64,000 bases of DNA from Symsagittifera roscoffensis (taxonomy: Eukaryota > Xenacoelomorpha > Acoela > Convolutidae), in NCBI RefSeq assembly GCF_963678635.1, contig NC_087063.1:30702599-30766598 (forward strand). The letters run 5' to 3'. The translations under genes and the position numbers were made by a program. Each line of letters begins with the position of its first letter. Positions within the stretch are counted from its first letter, which is position 1. Below, in pieces: positions 43,673-54,535 of this stretch. The notes below the pieces were generated by a model. That model worked only from the letters and a program-made list of their open reading frames with translations. It ran no database searches and had not been told where the DNA came from.

Positions 43673-44960
43673 TTATTGAGCCCTTAGGAGATCAGACAGC
43701 CGGTATCTGGCTTTCAGATACGTCTTTATCACGTTTAATTGCCCGCTCATTATTCCCGGAGCATGGGCATCGTCCATCAACTTGACGCACCATATCTTCT
43801 TCAAAGGCGTTGCTTCCTGCACCGATGGCTCCAGATTGGTACGGACGACCGTACCATGTGGCAGTAATTTGGTTGGGCGTTTCGAAACTGCTATCAGCTC
43901 GAGCTCATCAGCAGCAGTAACCAATACGGTGCCCTCCTCATCGGAGGTGTACCTGTCTCTGTCCGGATCCTGATGCATTTCCCTGTCCAGCCCGCGCTGC
44001 TTCCAGTCCACCAACAAGGAATGAATCGCAATATCCGATACATCAGAATTGGATTTAGTCTCAGATGTGTTGTCCCAGGACTGCGGCCTCGAGTCATCAC
44101 TTGAGCCGAATGACTCCACACCATCACGTTCCACTCTGTCTGTGATGTTTCTCGACTCCCCAGACAAAACTCTGTCCATTGGTTGCTCTGAATCCGACTA
44201 CCCGGACAAAATTCTGTCCCTAGGTGGTCTCATCAACCTCTCCTCAGACAAATCGTGCTGCACGGTCCCGATGGTGTCCGACTCCCCGACATTGTTTCGT
44301 CCCCGGAACAGCAATCTGAGCCCGGCTCGTATTCTGCTTTTGCATCTGTGAAATAAATTTTTCTCGTGAAGCTGGATTTCGACTTGACCCTGACTTGTTC
44401 AGTGACTTGGATCGGGGTCGATTTCCCACGTTCTGTGAACGAAGTCCTCAACAAGACATCCTTCGGCATTGAGGTCACCAGCTGGTTCACTATCGACCGG
44501 CAATCCCGTTCCACATCGCGACCGCGAATGGTCACTGGCCTCTTCTCCGTTTTCTCAGTGACGGTCAATCGATGCATGGTCTCCATCCACTCACAATCAT
44601 GTCTGTCGACTTCTCTATGCAGCAAGTCACGAAGTTTCCCCATGATGTCCGGCGCCACATTCACTGTCCTATTTAGCAGAGCCATGCTGTTCATACCCAA
44701 CCTGGTGAGCTCCTGCTGTACCAGATTGGATCGGTCTAGCAGATCCAGCGGAACGGATTCACCCCTGGCTAAAACCTTTATCTCAGCGGCCGTTTCCACT
44801 GGAAGTTCAGGGTGTCCTGGAATAGGCTGCCCCGATTTATCCAGCCACCTAGTGAGTGGTAGTTTGTCGTAGGTCTCCTTGTCTAGGAATGAAAACCCGT
44901 CTTTGACCTCCGCTTGGTTAGCCTGCTTTTCTTCAAGGCGCTCATAGAATTCTGTCTTCT
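43673..44960 (-). pseudogene. Long linker between RNase H and integrase, copy 1
   Basis: About 430 codons separate the RNase H end from the integrase start, far longer than the usual Ty3-type tether. The linker includes ERDCRSIVNQLVTSMPKD, a serine/acid-rich centre with repeated LSGES/CPGS-type modules, and KLLPHGT..TNLEP..QE..PL..IWCVK, ending in YLKARYRLSDLLRAQ. Copy 3 preserves the same blocks (62510-63700). No known domain is recognised. Confidence 0.65.
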
Positions 44961-46290
44961 TAATGAGGCTATCAGCATTCTGATGCTTGTCACGGGTAAG
45001 GTGCTCTATGATCATGTGGTATCCATCCAGGCGCACGATCCAACGACCAATATAACTTTGGTCCATCGAATAGGTTTTCAGCCAGGCAAGGGCACGATTA
45101 TCCACACGTAACTTGAAGGGAGCACTCCCCAAGTAGGCCCTGTATTTCTCTACGAAAGTGATCACCGCGAACATTTCCGCTTTTGGTGCGCCATACTTCA
45201 TCTCGGTATCGCTCAAGACCTTACTTCCGTAGGCTAATGGACGGAGAACCGTTCTCCCGTTCTACTCTTGCTCCTGGTGAAGTGTGCCTGATATCGCAAT
45301 CACTGACGCATCCGTGTCTAATACAAACATCCCCTTCTCTGTTGGCATGCCGAGGACTGGTGCCTCGCAAAATTCACGTTTAATGTTTTTAAATGAAACT
45401 TGTGCCTCATCGGTCCAGGTGAACTTTTTGCCTTTATTTCTCATCAACTGTTGCATGGGGTATATCTTGTCGGCGTATCCCTTGACGAACTCCCGATAAT
45501 AGTTAGCAAACCCCAAAAAGCTCATCAGTTGTGTATCTGTCTTGGGCGCCCTCATCATCGACGTAACACATGATGAGGTTCCCGTATTTCTTCGTCACAC
45601 TCGTGAGTGCCTGGGCCATCAGTCGCTGGAATGTGGCCGTCGCGTTGCACAAAGCGAACGGCATCCTCTTCCACTGGAACAAACCCAGCTCGCACGCGAA
45701 GCCCGTTTTTTCACGATCTTGCTTTCGGAGTGGCACTTGCCAGAACGCCGAGCCCAAATCTAACGTCGTGAAGAACTTCGCGCCCCCAGCTTGGATACGC
45801 TCTCATCGATGCGGGGAATCGGGTATGCGTCCTTTATAGTTACTGCGTTCAGATAACGGAAATCACAACAAAACCTGAGTTGCCCCCTTCCTTTTTAGCC
45901 ATGACCACGCCACAAGCCCTAGGGGACTTCGACGGCTCGATCATGTCGTACTCCATTAATATCTCGATTTCCTTCCTGCACGCTTCCGACTTATGAGGGG
46001 TCATTTTTCTCACCCCTTCCCTATGAGGTACCGAGCCCTCTTCTATCTCAATCTCGTGTTCTACAAAATTACAGCAACCTATGTCGGCCTTATGTTTCGA
46101 AAAAACGTCTGCATTCCGACTTAGCACCGCCCTGAGCGAGTCTAGTTCCTTGTCTGATATTTTACCCTTCAAATGTTCTATCTCAGGTAGTACCGGCTTA
46201 TCCGCTGCTTACTATGTTTCTGTCGGTCTCTCGGGAAAAATCGAACAACTAGACAACCCATCATCTGTTTCCGGTATCTCAATTACCGAC
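44961..46290 (-). pseudogene. Reverse transcriptase and RNase H of copy 1
   Basis: 46290-45849 encodes the RT start (ADVFSKHKADIGCC, then a GVVMAKKEGG block). 45757-45503 encodes AFWQVPLRKQDREKTGF, MPFALCNATATFQRLM and the catalytic box CYVDD at about 45556-45570. The codons right after the box are deleted, joining it to the thumb block QLMSFLGFANYYREF (45558-45262). RNase H follows with DTDAS, KAEMFAV, RVDNRAL and KHQNADS, the four acidic positions. Frame changes near 45850, 45560 and 45255 break the gene. These motifs place it with Ty3/mdg4-type elements. Confidence 0.87.
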
Positions 46291-48660
46291 TTTAGAGATG
46301 GCCTCAAAGCTCTTTGAATTTCTGAAACGATTTATCATTGACTACCTTTTGATAAAATTAACACAAATTGGGAAAACTGGATCAACAGGATCAATTTTTT
46401 GAAAATTGGATCACAGTTTTGTTTTTCTGTGAAATTCGATTTTACTAAATGTCACTTTCTAACTTAGGAATCGATAGCTTTTTTCGTGAATTTTACACCT
46501 GCGCTGAAGGAAGCCTTCCTTTTAGCAAGGGATATGAACTGTACTTAAGAAATGAAAAGGCAACTGGCAAAAATAATATTTTTGAGCCTAAACAAATTTA
46601 CCTCAATAAGAAAATCATTGCGTCTTATTTAACCACGTTCATCGACTCTTAAAGATATCGGAAAAAATGAAACTTCAAAAATTTTCATAGTAGTGTATCG
46701 ATTGCAAATCAATTTGAGCACACAAAATGAAAATTCAAGCTTCTTATAAAAATGGCTCATCAATTTTAGTCCAGTGTCGTAAGCTTTCTATAAAAAAAGC
46801 GAATCACTTAAGACATCTATATTTGAAATTGCAAACATAAAAAAAACTTCGAAGACGATAGTTCTATATGGAGATTATTTAATCCCAATAAGAAATGATA
46901 ACTTTTGAGCTTAGACAAAAAACATTCCCTGTTATTACTCAAAAGTTTTGGAAAGAGTCCGTTCAGCTTGGTCCAGTAAACCAAATTTAATTAAGTCACA
47001 CGCGATTTTATTTTATTTGAAAAAAAAATCGACCATAGCCTAATTTTAAGCAAAAAAAAGCAAGCTCGTGGTAGCAATTTATGCCCCCAGAAAGGGTAGC
47101 AATGGTTCATAAAGGCAATCTGACGTTGTTTTAAAGACTTCATTGTTTTAAAATCTTCATTGGCGATTCGGAAGTTTGATGAAATAGATTTTTCAACGTC
47201 CGTGAACGTAAGCGGAGAACCGGAAGCCTAAAAACAACACGCTTTCACCGCAAGTAAAAGGAAAAAGTTGACACGGAAGGGCAAGAACAGGGTATCCAAA
47301 AATTTTGTTGAAGTCATTGGCATATTCGGACACATAGTTAGAAAAGAGTGAACGAACGGAAACAGAAAAAAAGGGCCATCTTTTTTGAAAAAAAAATCAA
47401 CTTTCGAACTCATAGATGGCCTCAAAACTCTTTGAATTTCTAGACCAATTTATGATGGCCAAACTTTTGATAAAATTAACCCAATTTGAGAAAACAGAAT
47501 CAACAGGATCAACTTTATGAAATATGGATCACATTTTTATTTCTCTGAGAAACTCAATTTTAATAAATGTCACTTTCTAAATTAGAAATTGGTAACGTTT
47601 TTCGTGAATTTTACACTTTCGCTGTTCGTTAAAGGGGCATGCCTTCCTTTTAGCAAGGGACATGAATTGTACTTAAGAAATCAAAAGTCAACAGGCAAAA
47701 AAAAAACAAATTTGAGCCAGTACAAATTTTCCCAAAACAAAAAAATCATCGCAACTTATATAAAAGTCTGAACCAGGCTCATCAGTTCTTAAAAATAAGC
47801 AATTTAAAAGATATCGGAAAAATGAAACACCAAAAACTTCATGGATGTGTATCGAATGCGAATCAAATTGAGAACACAAATAGAAAACAAATTTGCAAGC
47901 TTTTTATAAAAATGGCTGATCGATTTTAGTCCAGTGTCGTAAGCTTTCTATAAAAAAAAACGAATCACTTAAAACAGTCTATACTTGAAATTGCAAACAT
48001 GAAAACAACTTCAAAGACGATAGTGCTATATGGAGATTTTTCAATCCCAATACGAATTGATAACTTTTGAGCTTAGACTAAAAACATTCCGTTTTATTAC
48101 TCAAAAGTTTTATGAACAAGTCCGTTCAGCTTGGTCCAGTAAACCAAAATTAAATAAATAAGTCACACGCGAACTTATTTTTTTTTTGAATAAAAAAACG
48201 GCGATAGTCTAATTTTAAGCAAAAAAGGCCAGCTCATGGGAACAATTTATACCCACAGAAAGGGTAGCAATGGTTGATAAAGGCAATCTTACGTTGTTTT
48301 AAAGACTTAGGAATGGTGAAGGGCCTTTTAAATCAGGACAAATAAGCAATTAGGACAAAAAATGAGACTGCTCATCAGTTCTTAACCCTCATCAGTTCTT
48401 AAAAAATAATCAAAACCAAAAGAATCGGAAAGAAAGGAACCTTCAAAATTTCATAGATGCATATCGATTGCAAATCAATTTGAGAACACGAAACGAAAAC
48501 AATTTTGCAAGCTTATATAAAAAAAAATTTAGTCCAGTGTAGTAAACTTCATTAAAAAATCCGCCTCACTTGAAACAGTCTGCATTTGAAATTCCACACA
48601 AAGAAGCAACGTCAAAGACGATAGTTTCATTAGGAAGTTGCTTAGTCACATTACGAATTG
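46291..48660. repeat. Tandemly repeated dispersed family C (two units plus a partial third)
   Basis: The block order CTCTTTGAATTTCT, GATCAACAGGATCAA, GAATTTTACAC, GATATCGGAAAAA, TTAGTCCAGTGTCGTAAG, CTTTTGAGCTTAGAC and CGTTCAGCTTGGTCCAGTA occurs in 46291-47300 and again in 47406-48320 (offset about 1,150). A third, partial set lies at 48395-48660. Short frames inside are by-products. The first unit directly abuts the broken 5' end of the large Ty3-type copy 1. Confidence 0.75.
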
Positions 48661-48967
48661 AAACACTTTTAGCTTAAACGACGCATCTCTTTTCACCGTC
48701 CTTATTGTGAAGGGTGGGTGAATCAATTTAGCCGCCATTCTTTGAGCGGTATATGACCAAAAACACCTTAAGATATTTTCAACCCGTAGCTTTTTCTCTT
48801 ATACCTGTACTGTAGGGTTTGTTGAGTATTTAAGCACGTTAAGGCTAATTTGCAATCAATATAGAAGAGCCAGGTGATTAAAGAAGAATATCAATCCAGC
48901 AATAAAAGAAGCAGCAGATTATTTCACAAGAGCAAAAACAAGCAACCGTGAAAACATCCGAATCGTA

Positions 48968-49665
48968 GAAGGGCGATTACCTGATGATGAACCCTGCTGG
49001 CGAAGTCAATGAGAAAGGCACTGGGAGAGAAAACAAGCCCGCCGTTGGACCTGGATTCTGATGAAATAATTGAGGCGGATCAAAAAACTTTAACATATGC
49101 AGAGGAGGACTGGGACAATCCCAAACACATAGAGGTTCCCAAGGACATGGAACCGGATCTAATCTTTTCGATGCAGGCACGACAAAGTGTAAGGGCGGGA
49201 CCCACAAAAAAGTATACTCATTACGGAGACAACTTCATAGTGGGCATGATACACCTGAACGAAATAGTGGAAGATCTAATGGGTCTGAAGGAGATATAGA
49301 CAACCGTGTCATAGGATGTAGACTGTTGATGATTAAGACAAAGAATGGATCGACGATCGATCCAAACCCGAAGTGGACTTATAGGACGAACATCAGCAGT
49401 CATACGAACAATAATTGACGATTCTGCGCGTCTTGGACTGCTTGAACGAAATGACATTAGATACCAAAATAATCAGTGTTACGATTGAAGAAGTGGAACG
49501 CGGGAGCATAAAGTACATAAAGAATGAGAAAATGATCCTTCCTGGGCAGCCCAGGAGGGGCCCCTTTTCGCTCCTGCATCCAACCTTAACCTAATATCCG
49601 GTTTGTGATCGACGGGACGTCGATGGATATTTTTTTCCGGCGAGTGGGGGTAGGACTTACCCACT
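48968..49665 (+). pseudogene. Post-integrase acidic tail, copy 2
   Basis: Codons at 49009-49299 give DEIIEADQKTLTYAEEDWDNP and KKYTHYGDNFIV, matching copy 3 at 61101-61394. Stops follow. The text GATCGACGGGACGTCGATGG and the purine-rich CCGGCGAGTGGGGGTAGGAC (49607-49655) match the strongly conserved stretch of copies 1 and 3. Confidence 0.65.
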
Positions 49666-50149
49666 TTGGAAAATTATTTTGAAAAATATCGAAAAATTTC
49701 AAGAGAAACAGGAGATTTAAAGGCAGAAACAGATGAAGGCCAAAAAGAACCGGACATAGGGATGTTTTTAGAGTCATATTTTAACATGCCAAGTGATTAC
49801 TCAAGTAGCAAAACACTAGCAGACAGCTATTTTGTCTATTACGGAGAGGACCTGTGCGATATTCATCACCACGGATATGAGCCTTAGAAGAGCATTAGGG
49901 TATGTTGGAGCTTTGCCCCAGGAATGGGGGGTGTTGCAGCTTTGCCACCTGCTCATCGCAGACACCAGAAAAGTACTTATGTGAGACTTCCTGCTGGAGA
50001 TGTGAGTGAAAGAACTCTCGCTTTTGGTGTATGACCTGTACAGAGAACGACTGCATTCTTTGGAGCTATACGCGCTGATGCAGGTAGTCTTTTCGGACAC
50101 CCACATAGAAGTGTTTCTACATAAGACATTTTATTTGGGTATATGTTGA
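49666..50149 (+). pseudogene. Macro-domain remnant, copy 2
   Basis: It starts ISRETGDLKAETDEGQKEPD, as in copy 3, then becomes broken by stops and frameshifts. Still readable are GMGGVAALPPA in the middle (about 49925-49955) and the last strand HIEVFLHKTFYLGIC before a TGA at 50147-50149. That is the same end as in copy 1 (DIEVYLHKKYYLSIC). Confidence 0.55.
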
Positions 50150-50511
50150 GTGTAGTGTGTGCTATGTATATGTTTTTTTTGTTGTTCGGATCTTGGAATG
50201 AATAGTGACCACAAATGCTCAATTATTAAATTTAGGAGTAGATGCAAATTGTGGAATCTCCGCTCTTAGATCAGTCTCAAAATTTGAGGTCGAATTGAAT
50301 TTTATATATATACTTTAAGATCATTTTGTTGTGACTGTTTTAACTACGTTTCAATATAAGTTAGGAGCAATGATGACACATGTGATAGTCGTGACCTTGT
50401 TTCTAGATCTTGATTGATCAATTTAATCTTCTTCATTTTATTGCGAATCAATCTAATGCAAGACCTGTTGAAAATCAAAATATTGAAATCATAAAAACGA
50501 ATCGAATCAGA
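50150..50511 (+). other. Leader between macro domain and second ORF, copy 2
   Basis: Non-coding AT-rich stretch. The 17 bases at 50405-50421 are identical to those in the leader of copy 1 (40719-40735, opposite strand), and GTCGTGAC lies just upstream in both copies. Confidence 0.5.
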
Positions 50512-52260
50512 ATGGACAATTTCGATGAAATGATGGATTTAGCCGAAGTCTACGTGAGACCAGTAATAAACGAGCTCTATCGTACGCTACTGGAAAGAGA
50601 ATACGCTTAAGATGACCCGAAGCTAGTCATGTTTAAAGCAGTTCTGACGGAATTCCTACTGGTGGCAGCTTGGGGGCGAGCAAGGAGTGTTTGACCGCCC
50701 AAGTCTGCGTGTTATGAGAAAAAGAAATGGAGCTCTCTCGGGAAGCGACTTGAAGGATGAAAACGGGGTGGGTACCAGGAGGACCTACCAACCTGGAGAG
50801 ATGCCTCTCCCAAACCGGTCTAGTCCCGGCATGAAGAGTAGACATCAAGAAATGAGTAGCGAGGCTGCCTGCCCCATCTAGCTCACAGTTGAAAGATGCA
50901 GAGCCTGCAATGAGAGCTAGAGTAAAACAAGAATACAGACGAATGAAACCGTCAAAGATCTGAACGAAACGAGAGACGAGCTGGACCCAGTGAGAAAAAT
51001 ATTTGCCAGAACTGAAGAAGATAAAAGTATGTGGAAGAGACCTTTTAAGTACTGCAACAAAAAGCAAGGAGAAGAGATAGAGCGCTAGCGAAGACACATT
51101 GGAGATAGCAAAGAAAGAAAGATTGTTACTTGCCGGAAGCGCTACCCGTGGGCAATTGCCGATGGAGCTTCTGACGCCTCGCGAACTGAGTCAAACACCG
51201 GAGGTAAAAATTCCAACAGGCCCCGGTAGAGTGACAACCCCGGATCCAAGCGACACCCTGGGTGATCCAGTTGTGGAAAAAACTATGAAGCAGCTGGTGG
51301 AAGCCGCTGATCGGCTCGTGGTAAACAGGAGTGTGTTGGGTTCCGGAGTGACATCACCCTATGGAACAATTGATGATAATGGCAGAGTACAGCTCTCTTG
51401 AGAGGTGGTAAAGAAGACAGGATTTGCTACGACAATGATGTCAGGAAAAACCTCTAATAGAAAGATCAGACAGTTGCTGATGAAAAATTTGTCGCGTGTG
51501 CTAGAGATACAATAGAATAATCAGAACAAGAACAGCTTCACGGGAGTCCCGAAGACGGACATGCGAACATGTTTCAACAGACAATTTGGAGCGAGTGATT
51601 AACATGCAGCAGCCGCCCCTTGGATCGTCACATTTGAAATTGGGCGATAGTCTAGTGAGAGTGTTGCAGAACGGGAGAACTTCATGAAAAACAATAGTGA
51701 TTGCATTCGGAGGTGCCACAAAAGCCAACTGTATCGAATGGTTGAGTTGATGAGCCCGGGCAGAATCGTGGACGTGATGGTTGTAACAGGCACCAACAAC
51801 GTTTGCAGAAGCTCAGACTCAGTAGAAACTCAAAGAGAAGCAATTCTGTTTTACCTGTTTACTACAGTGTCGAAAAAACTAAACAGATGAACGCAAGAAC
51901 ACAGTCAGCCACGGCTACAAGACACAATGAAAGAATCGTGAGGTGGAACAACATAGTGCGCAATCTGGCAAGTCGCAATGCTGGACCAATGATCTTGATG
52001 GACTTGGAGCACGAGTTGAGAGCTCTGGATCCAGCCAGATTCACAACTGACGGAAAGAACTTCTACAGTATAGAAGGGCAAGCCTGGATAGACCGTGTCT
52101 TCCACGAACGTTAAGACGAATTGGAGGTGGAACTTTTCGACACTGGAGCTGTAAGAACAGAGGAAGCGACTAATGCGTGGGCGACTTCAACCTTTGTGCC
52201 GCCCAATCTGGAGACACGCTTGGGATCAGCTTCAGACGTGCCGCAAGTAATACAGAGCTC
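50512..52260 (+). pseudogene. Second ORF N-terminal part with SGNH-like domain, copy 2
   Basis: ATG at 50512 (MDNFDEMMDLAEVYVRPVINELYRTLLE) parallels the start in copy 1. Later fragments include TTPDPSDT (51235-51260), a GDSLVRVL block I at about 51640, GTNNVCR at about 51790 where copy 1 has GTND, and FTTDGKNFYSIEGQAWIDRVF (52040-52100) where copy 1 has DGIH. The loss of the catalytic His and the Asn-Asp pair, plus several stops, show a dead copy. Confidence 0.65.
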
Positions 52261-52266
52261 GTTTGT

Positions 52267-52590
52267 GGTCAAAATCTTTCCATGTTGAGGTACTTCTGAA
52301 AACCCTATGAATCGTCCCTTCAATAACGTTTCTTTTTTACTGCAAAGGTGCGCAGCCTCTGAAATTTAGAATGGTGCCGGTATCAGTGGGTTTTTGGTAC
52401 CAACCACATGTGACCTTTTTTCCTGAATCCACGTTGACATTTAATCCCGAATAGGCCAAATTAACGTTTCTATCAAGTTCTTCTATGGTGAACTGCAAGT
52501 TTGGATGCAACTTATTGGCAGCCTCGAGAACTACCCCAGGATTGCCCTTGACCGTTCTAACTATGTCGTCCACATATCTTAGATAAGAAC
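52267..52590 (-). mobile_element. Penelope-like element fragment B (RT palm end)
   Basis: The minus strand gives YLRYVDDIVRTVKGNPG, the RT catalytic box of Penelope-like elements, then LHPNLQFTIEELD, VTCGWYQKPTDTGTILNF and RFIGFSEVP. RT homology starts right at the YVDD box, so the copy is 5'-truncated. It is cut at 52267 by the end of the large Ty3-type copy 2. It is part of the 1.2-kb segment duplicated at 55448. Confidence 0.75.
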
Positions 52591-53000
52591 TGTATAGTAG
52601 TATGATAAAAAAAGTAGTAGCCCGGTTTTTAGCAGTGGTCTGGGGATACTGAGACCTAGCCATGAGCTCAGTATTTTTGCTCATAACTTGCACGGTTTGG
52701 CCGATAGCCTTAAATAATAATGAATTTGTCGACCGAATGTTTATGGACCACACTTTGAACTGGCTTTGGTAGAGACGTTTATAAGCATGTGAATCTGTGT
52801 TTAGATGCTAGCCAGTCGTTTTAGAACCTAGCTTAGTTTTTCGTCAGTATGTACTTCGTGCGAGTGTAACAATGTTTTTGTGATGACGTTTTGAAGATGT
52901 GCGCTTTCATAACATGCAAGGTCTTCTCTCGAATAATCTCCCATTAGAGATACTCAACACAATTTAGCCAAAGTTACAAAAAACACACCTTTTACTCAGT

Positions 53001-53066
53001 TTATGGCCTGTATTTGATCATGGCCTGTATTTCTTAATGGCCTATTTTTGTGCATTGCCTGTATTT
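53001..53066. repeat. Minisatellite of 'ATGGCCTGTATTT' units
   Basis: About four imperfect 15-18-bp units built on TTATGGCCTGTATTTG. The equivalent place in the duplicate (56193-56283) has one unit more. Confidence 0.7.
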
Positions 53067-53422
53067 TGTGACCATCAAAAATGTCTTAAAAACTAGATTT
53101 TTTTAACGAATAAGGAAGTGGGACTAAAAAACCCATCAGCATTGTTGTAGATTCACAACAACAACAACAACAGTTCTGTGCAGAAGTTGGTTTTTTCAAT
53201 CTGGTTGGCTTGAGCCCCAACAATATTTATAATTGAAGAAATTTTTTCTAAAAAGTAAAATTCAAACGTTTTCGCAACTATGTGCATCGTCAGGATTTTT
53301 ACAATGAACTAATCTAAATGACGATAAAACATCAATTTACAAATTTTATATATCATAATTCACATACAATTTGGTTCTAAACCATCATGTTAAAATTTTA
53401 GCCAATTACAGTTGACCTCTAA

Positions 53423-54110
53423 GCGACTGGCTAGCGTCTAAACAAAGCTCTACATGCTTTTCACCGTATCTGCCAAAGCCAGTTCTTTTGGTGGTTTTCC
53501 TCCAGCGGGCAGAAGCTACTCTGCTCCACGTTTAAAGTTCTTCGGTGATATTTGGATTTCTTCAGCGTTTCGTTATATTCATTTGCGTCTTTATGCAGTT
53601 TTCGCGATGTTCTGGCATGGAGGATGAAAATTTTCACATCAAAGAAAGCGCGGCTAATTCTTGAAGCACAGAGTCCGTTTGTCCTAATGTCTAGTTGTGC
53701 CTGATCTTTAGATGTAGTTGAATTGTTGACAAAGCTTTCGCCTTGCAACGGCTGAAGTTTCGGCTCAATCTCGTTGTCATGACAAACCTCGTTCATGAGG
53801 TTGGCGAAATTGTCTCTAATTTCATTGTGTCTTATATAACCGCCCTTTGCACAGTGTAGCGCATGTGTCAAATTAAAATTAGCACCACATGCACTTGTGA
53901 GTGGGGTTTTGGTCGGTTCCCATCCGTATCTTGATTAAATACCATCTCTGAATTCTTGATTTACTCAGGTTGAAACTGCATCTGCTCAATGGTAAAACGT
54001 TGAAGCATTTAGAGGTTCCCTTTTCAGAGGTCAGCTCGATTGCGTATTTATCTATTTCACTTAAGGAGTTAATGAGGTTTGTATTCTTTCGGTTTGTTCT
54101 ATCAGTTTTC
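53423..54110 (-). pseudogene. C-terminal part of an unclassified retroelement-type ORF
   Basis: On the minus strand, SEKGTSKCFNVLPLSRCSFNL and SRYGWEPTK (about 53910-54080) lead into LTHALHCAKGGYI, RHNEIRDNFANLMNEVCHDN, EPKLQPLQGE, QAQLDIRTNG and RAFFDVKIF (53461-53880). This pattern recurs in many invertebrate repeat-encoded proteins. The LDI...FFDVxxF spacing resembles a PD-(D/E)xK nuclease core, which is inference. Frame breaks lie upstream of 53880. The 3' tail GAGCTTTGTTTAGACGCTAGCCAG (reverse strand of 53423-53446) is found again at 57393-57475. Confidence 0.55.
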
Positions 54111-54535
54111 TAGTTTTTGATTTTCGTATTTTTTTGCTGTGTTACTGCTGTATCAAGATCTTGAGATTCCAGTACTAGTGAAGTTTCCTTTGACCATTCT
54201 AGATAGCTTTGTTGATCGGATGGCAGCTTGATGTTAAGGCCGCCCATTTGAGGGGTAAGGAAGATATCTCACGGAGTTGGGGGTTCAATGTGTCTTTACC
54301 GACTAGGTTAGGTATTAATTGTTCTTTGATAGTTTTTTCAAATATTTCTAAGTTTTCCATAGTGTTAGGCGTTGTCCTGGTAAGAAATGAACGTTTTCTT
54401 GAAATCCTTTAATATAGCAGGCATACACGTTTTGGGGGGAGCATACACGTTTTAGCGATTTTCGTTAACTTTTTCAACATTTTGATTTGCTCATTCTGTT
54501 GAAATTCGAGGAACTGAATAGTTATAAGGAATTTA
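54111..54535. other. No gene recognised
   Basis: Possible further upstream remnants of the preceding retroelement-type ORF, but no readable motif. Confidence 0.35.

Larger units (their letters stand above)
30640..46290 (-). mobile_element. Giant Ty3/mdg4-type retroelement, copy 1 (5'-truncated)
   Basis: Reading the minus strand from 46290 downward: RT, RNase H, long linker, integrase, acidic tail, macro domain, non-coding leader, second long ORF with two SGNH-like domains, unknown C-terminal region, then a 3' non-coding end. Copies 2 (48968-52266) and 3 (57476-64000) preserve parts in the same order, so the layout is that of the element and not a chance assembly. Gag, protease and the 5' end are absent here because the element is cut at about 46290 against repeat family C. 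Stops and frameshifts are spread over the whole length, so it is inactive. The outer 3' boundary lies somewhere in 30550-30640. The placement in Metaviridae rests on RT/RNase H/integrase order and motifs. Confidence 0.85.
48968..52266 (+). mobile_element. Giant Ty3/mdg4-type retroelement, copy 2 (middle fragment)
   Basis: In plus orientation this fragment begins in the tail behind integrase (text matching 61480 of copy 3), runs through the macro domain, the leader and the N-terminal part of the second ORF with the SGNH-like domain. It stops abruptly at 52266, where a Penelope-like fragment in opposite orientation begins. It is more decayed than copies 1 and 3 but independently confirms the order of parts. 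Confidence 0.8.
52267..53422. repeat. Duplicated segment, copy 1 (partner 55448-56631)
   Basis: From GGTCAAAATC at 52267 to AGTTGACCTCTAA at 53422 the sequence repeats 55448-56631 with only scattered differences and small indels. The segment includes the Penelope RT scrap, about 650 bp of other non-coding DNA, a minisatellite (about 53001-53066), a CAACAA run (53154-53171) and a Penelope 3' tail (53225-53422). Confidence 0.85.
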
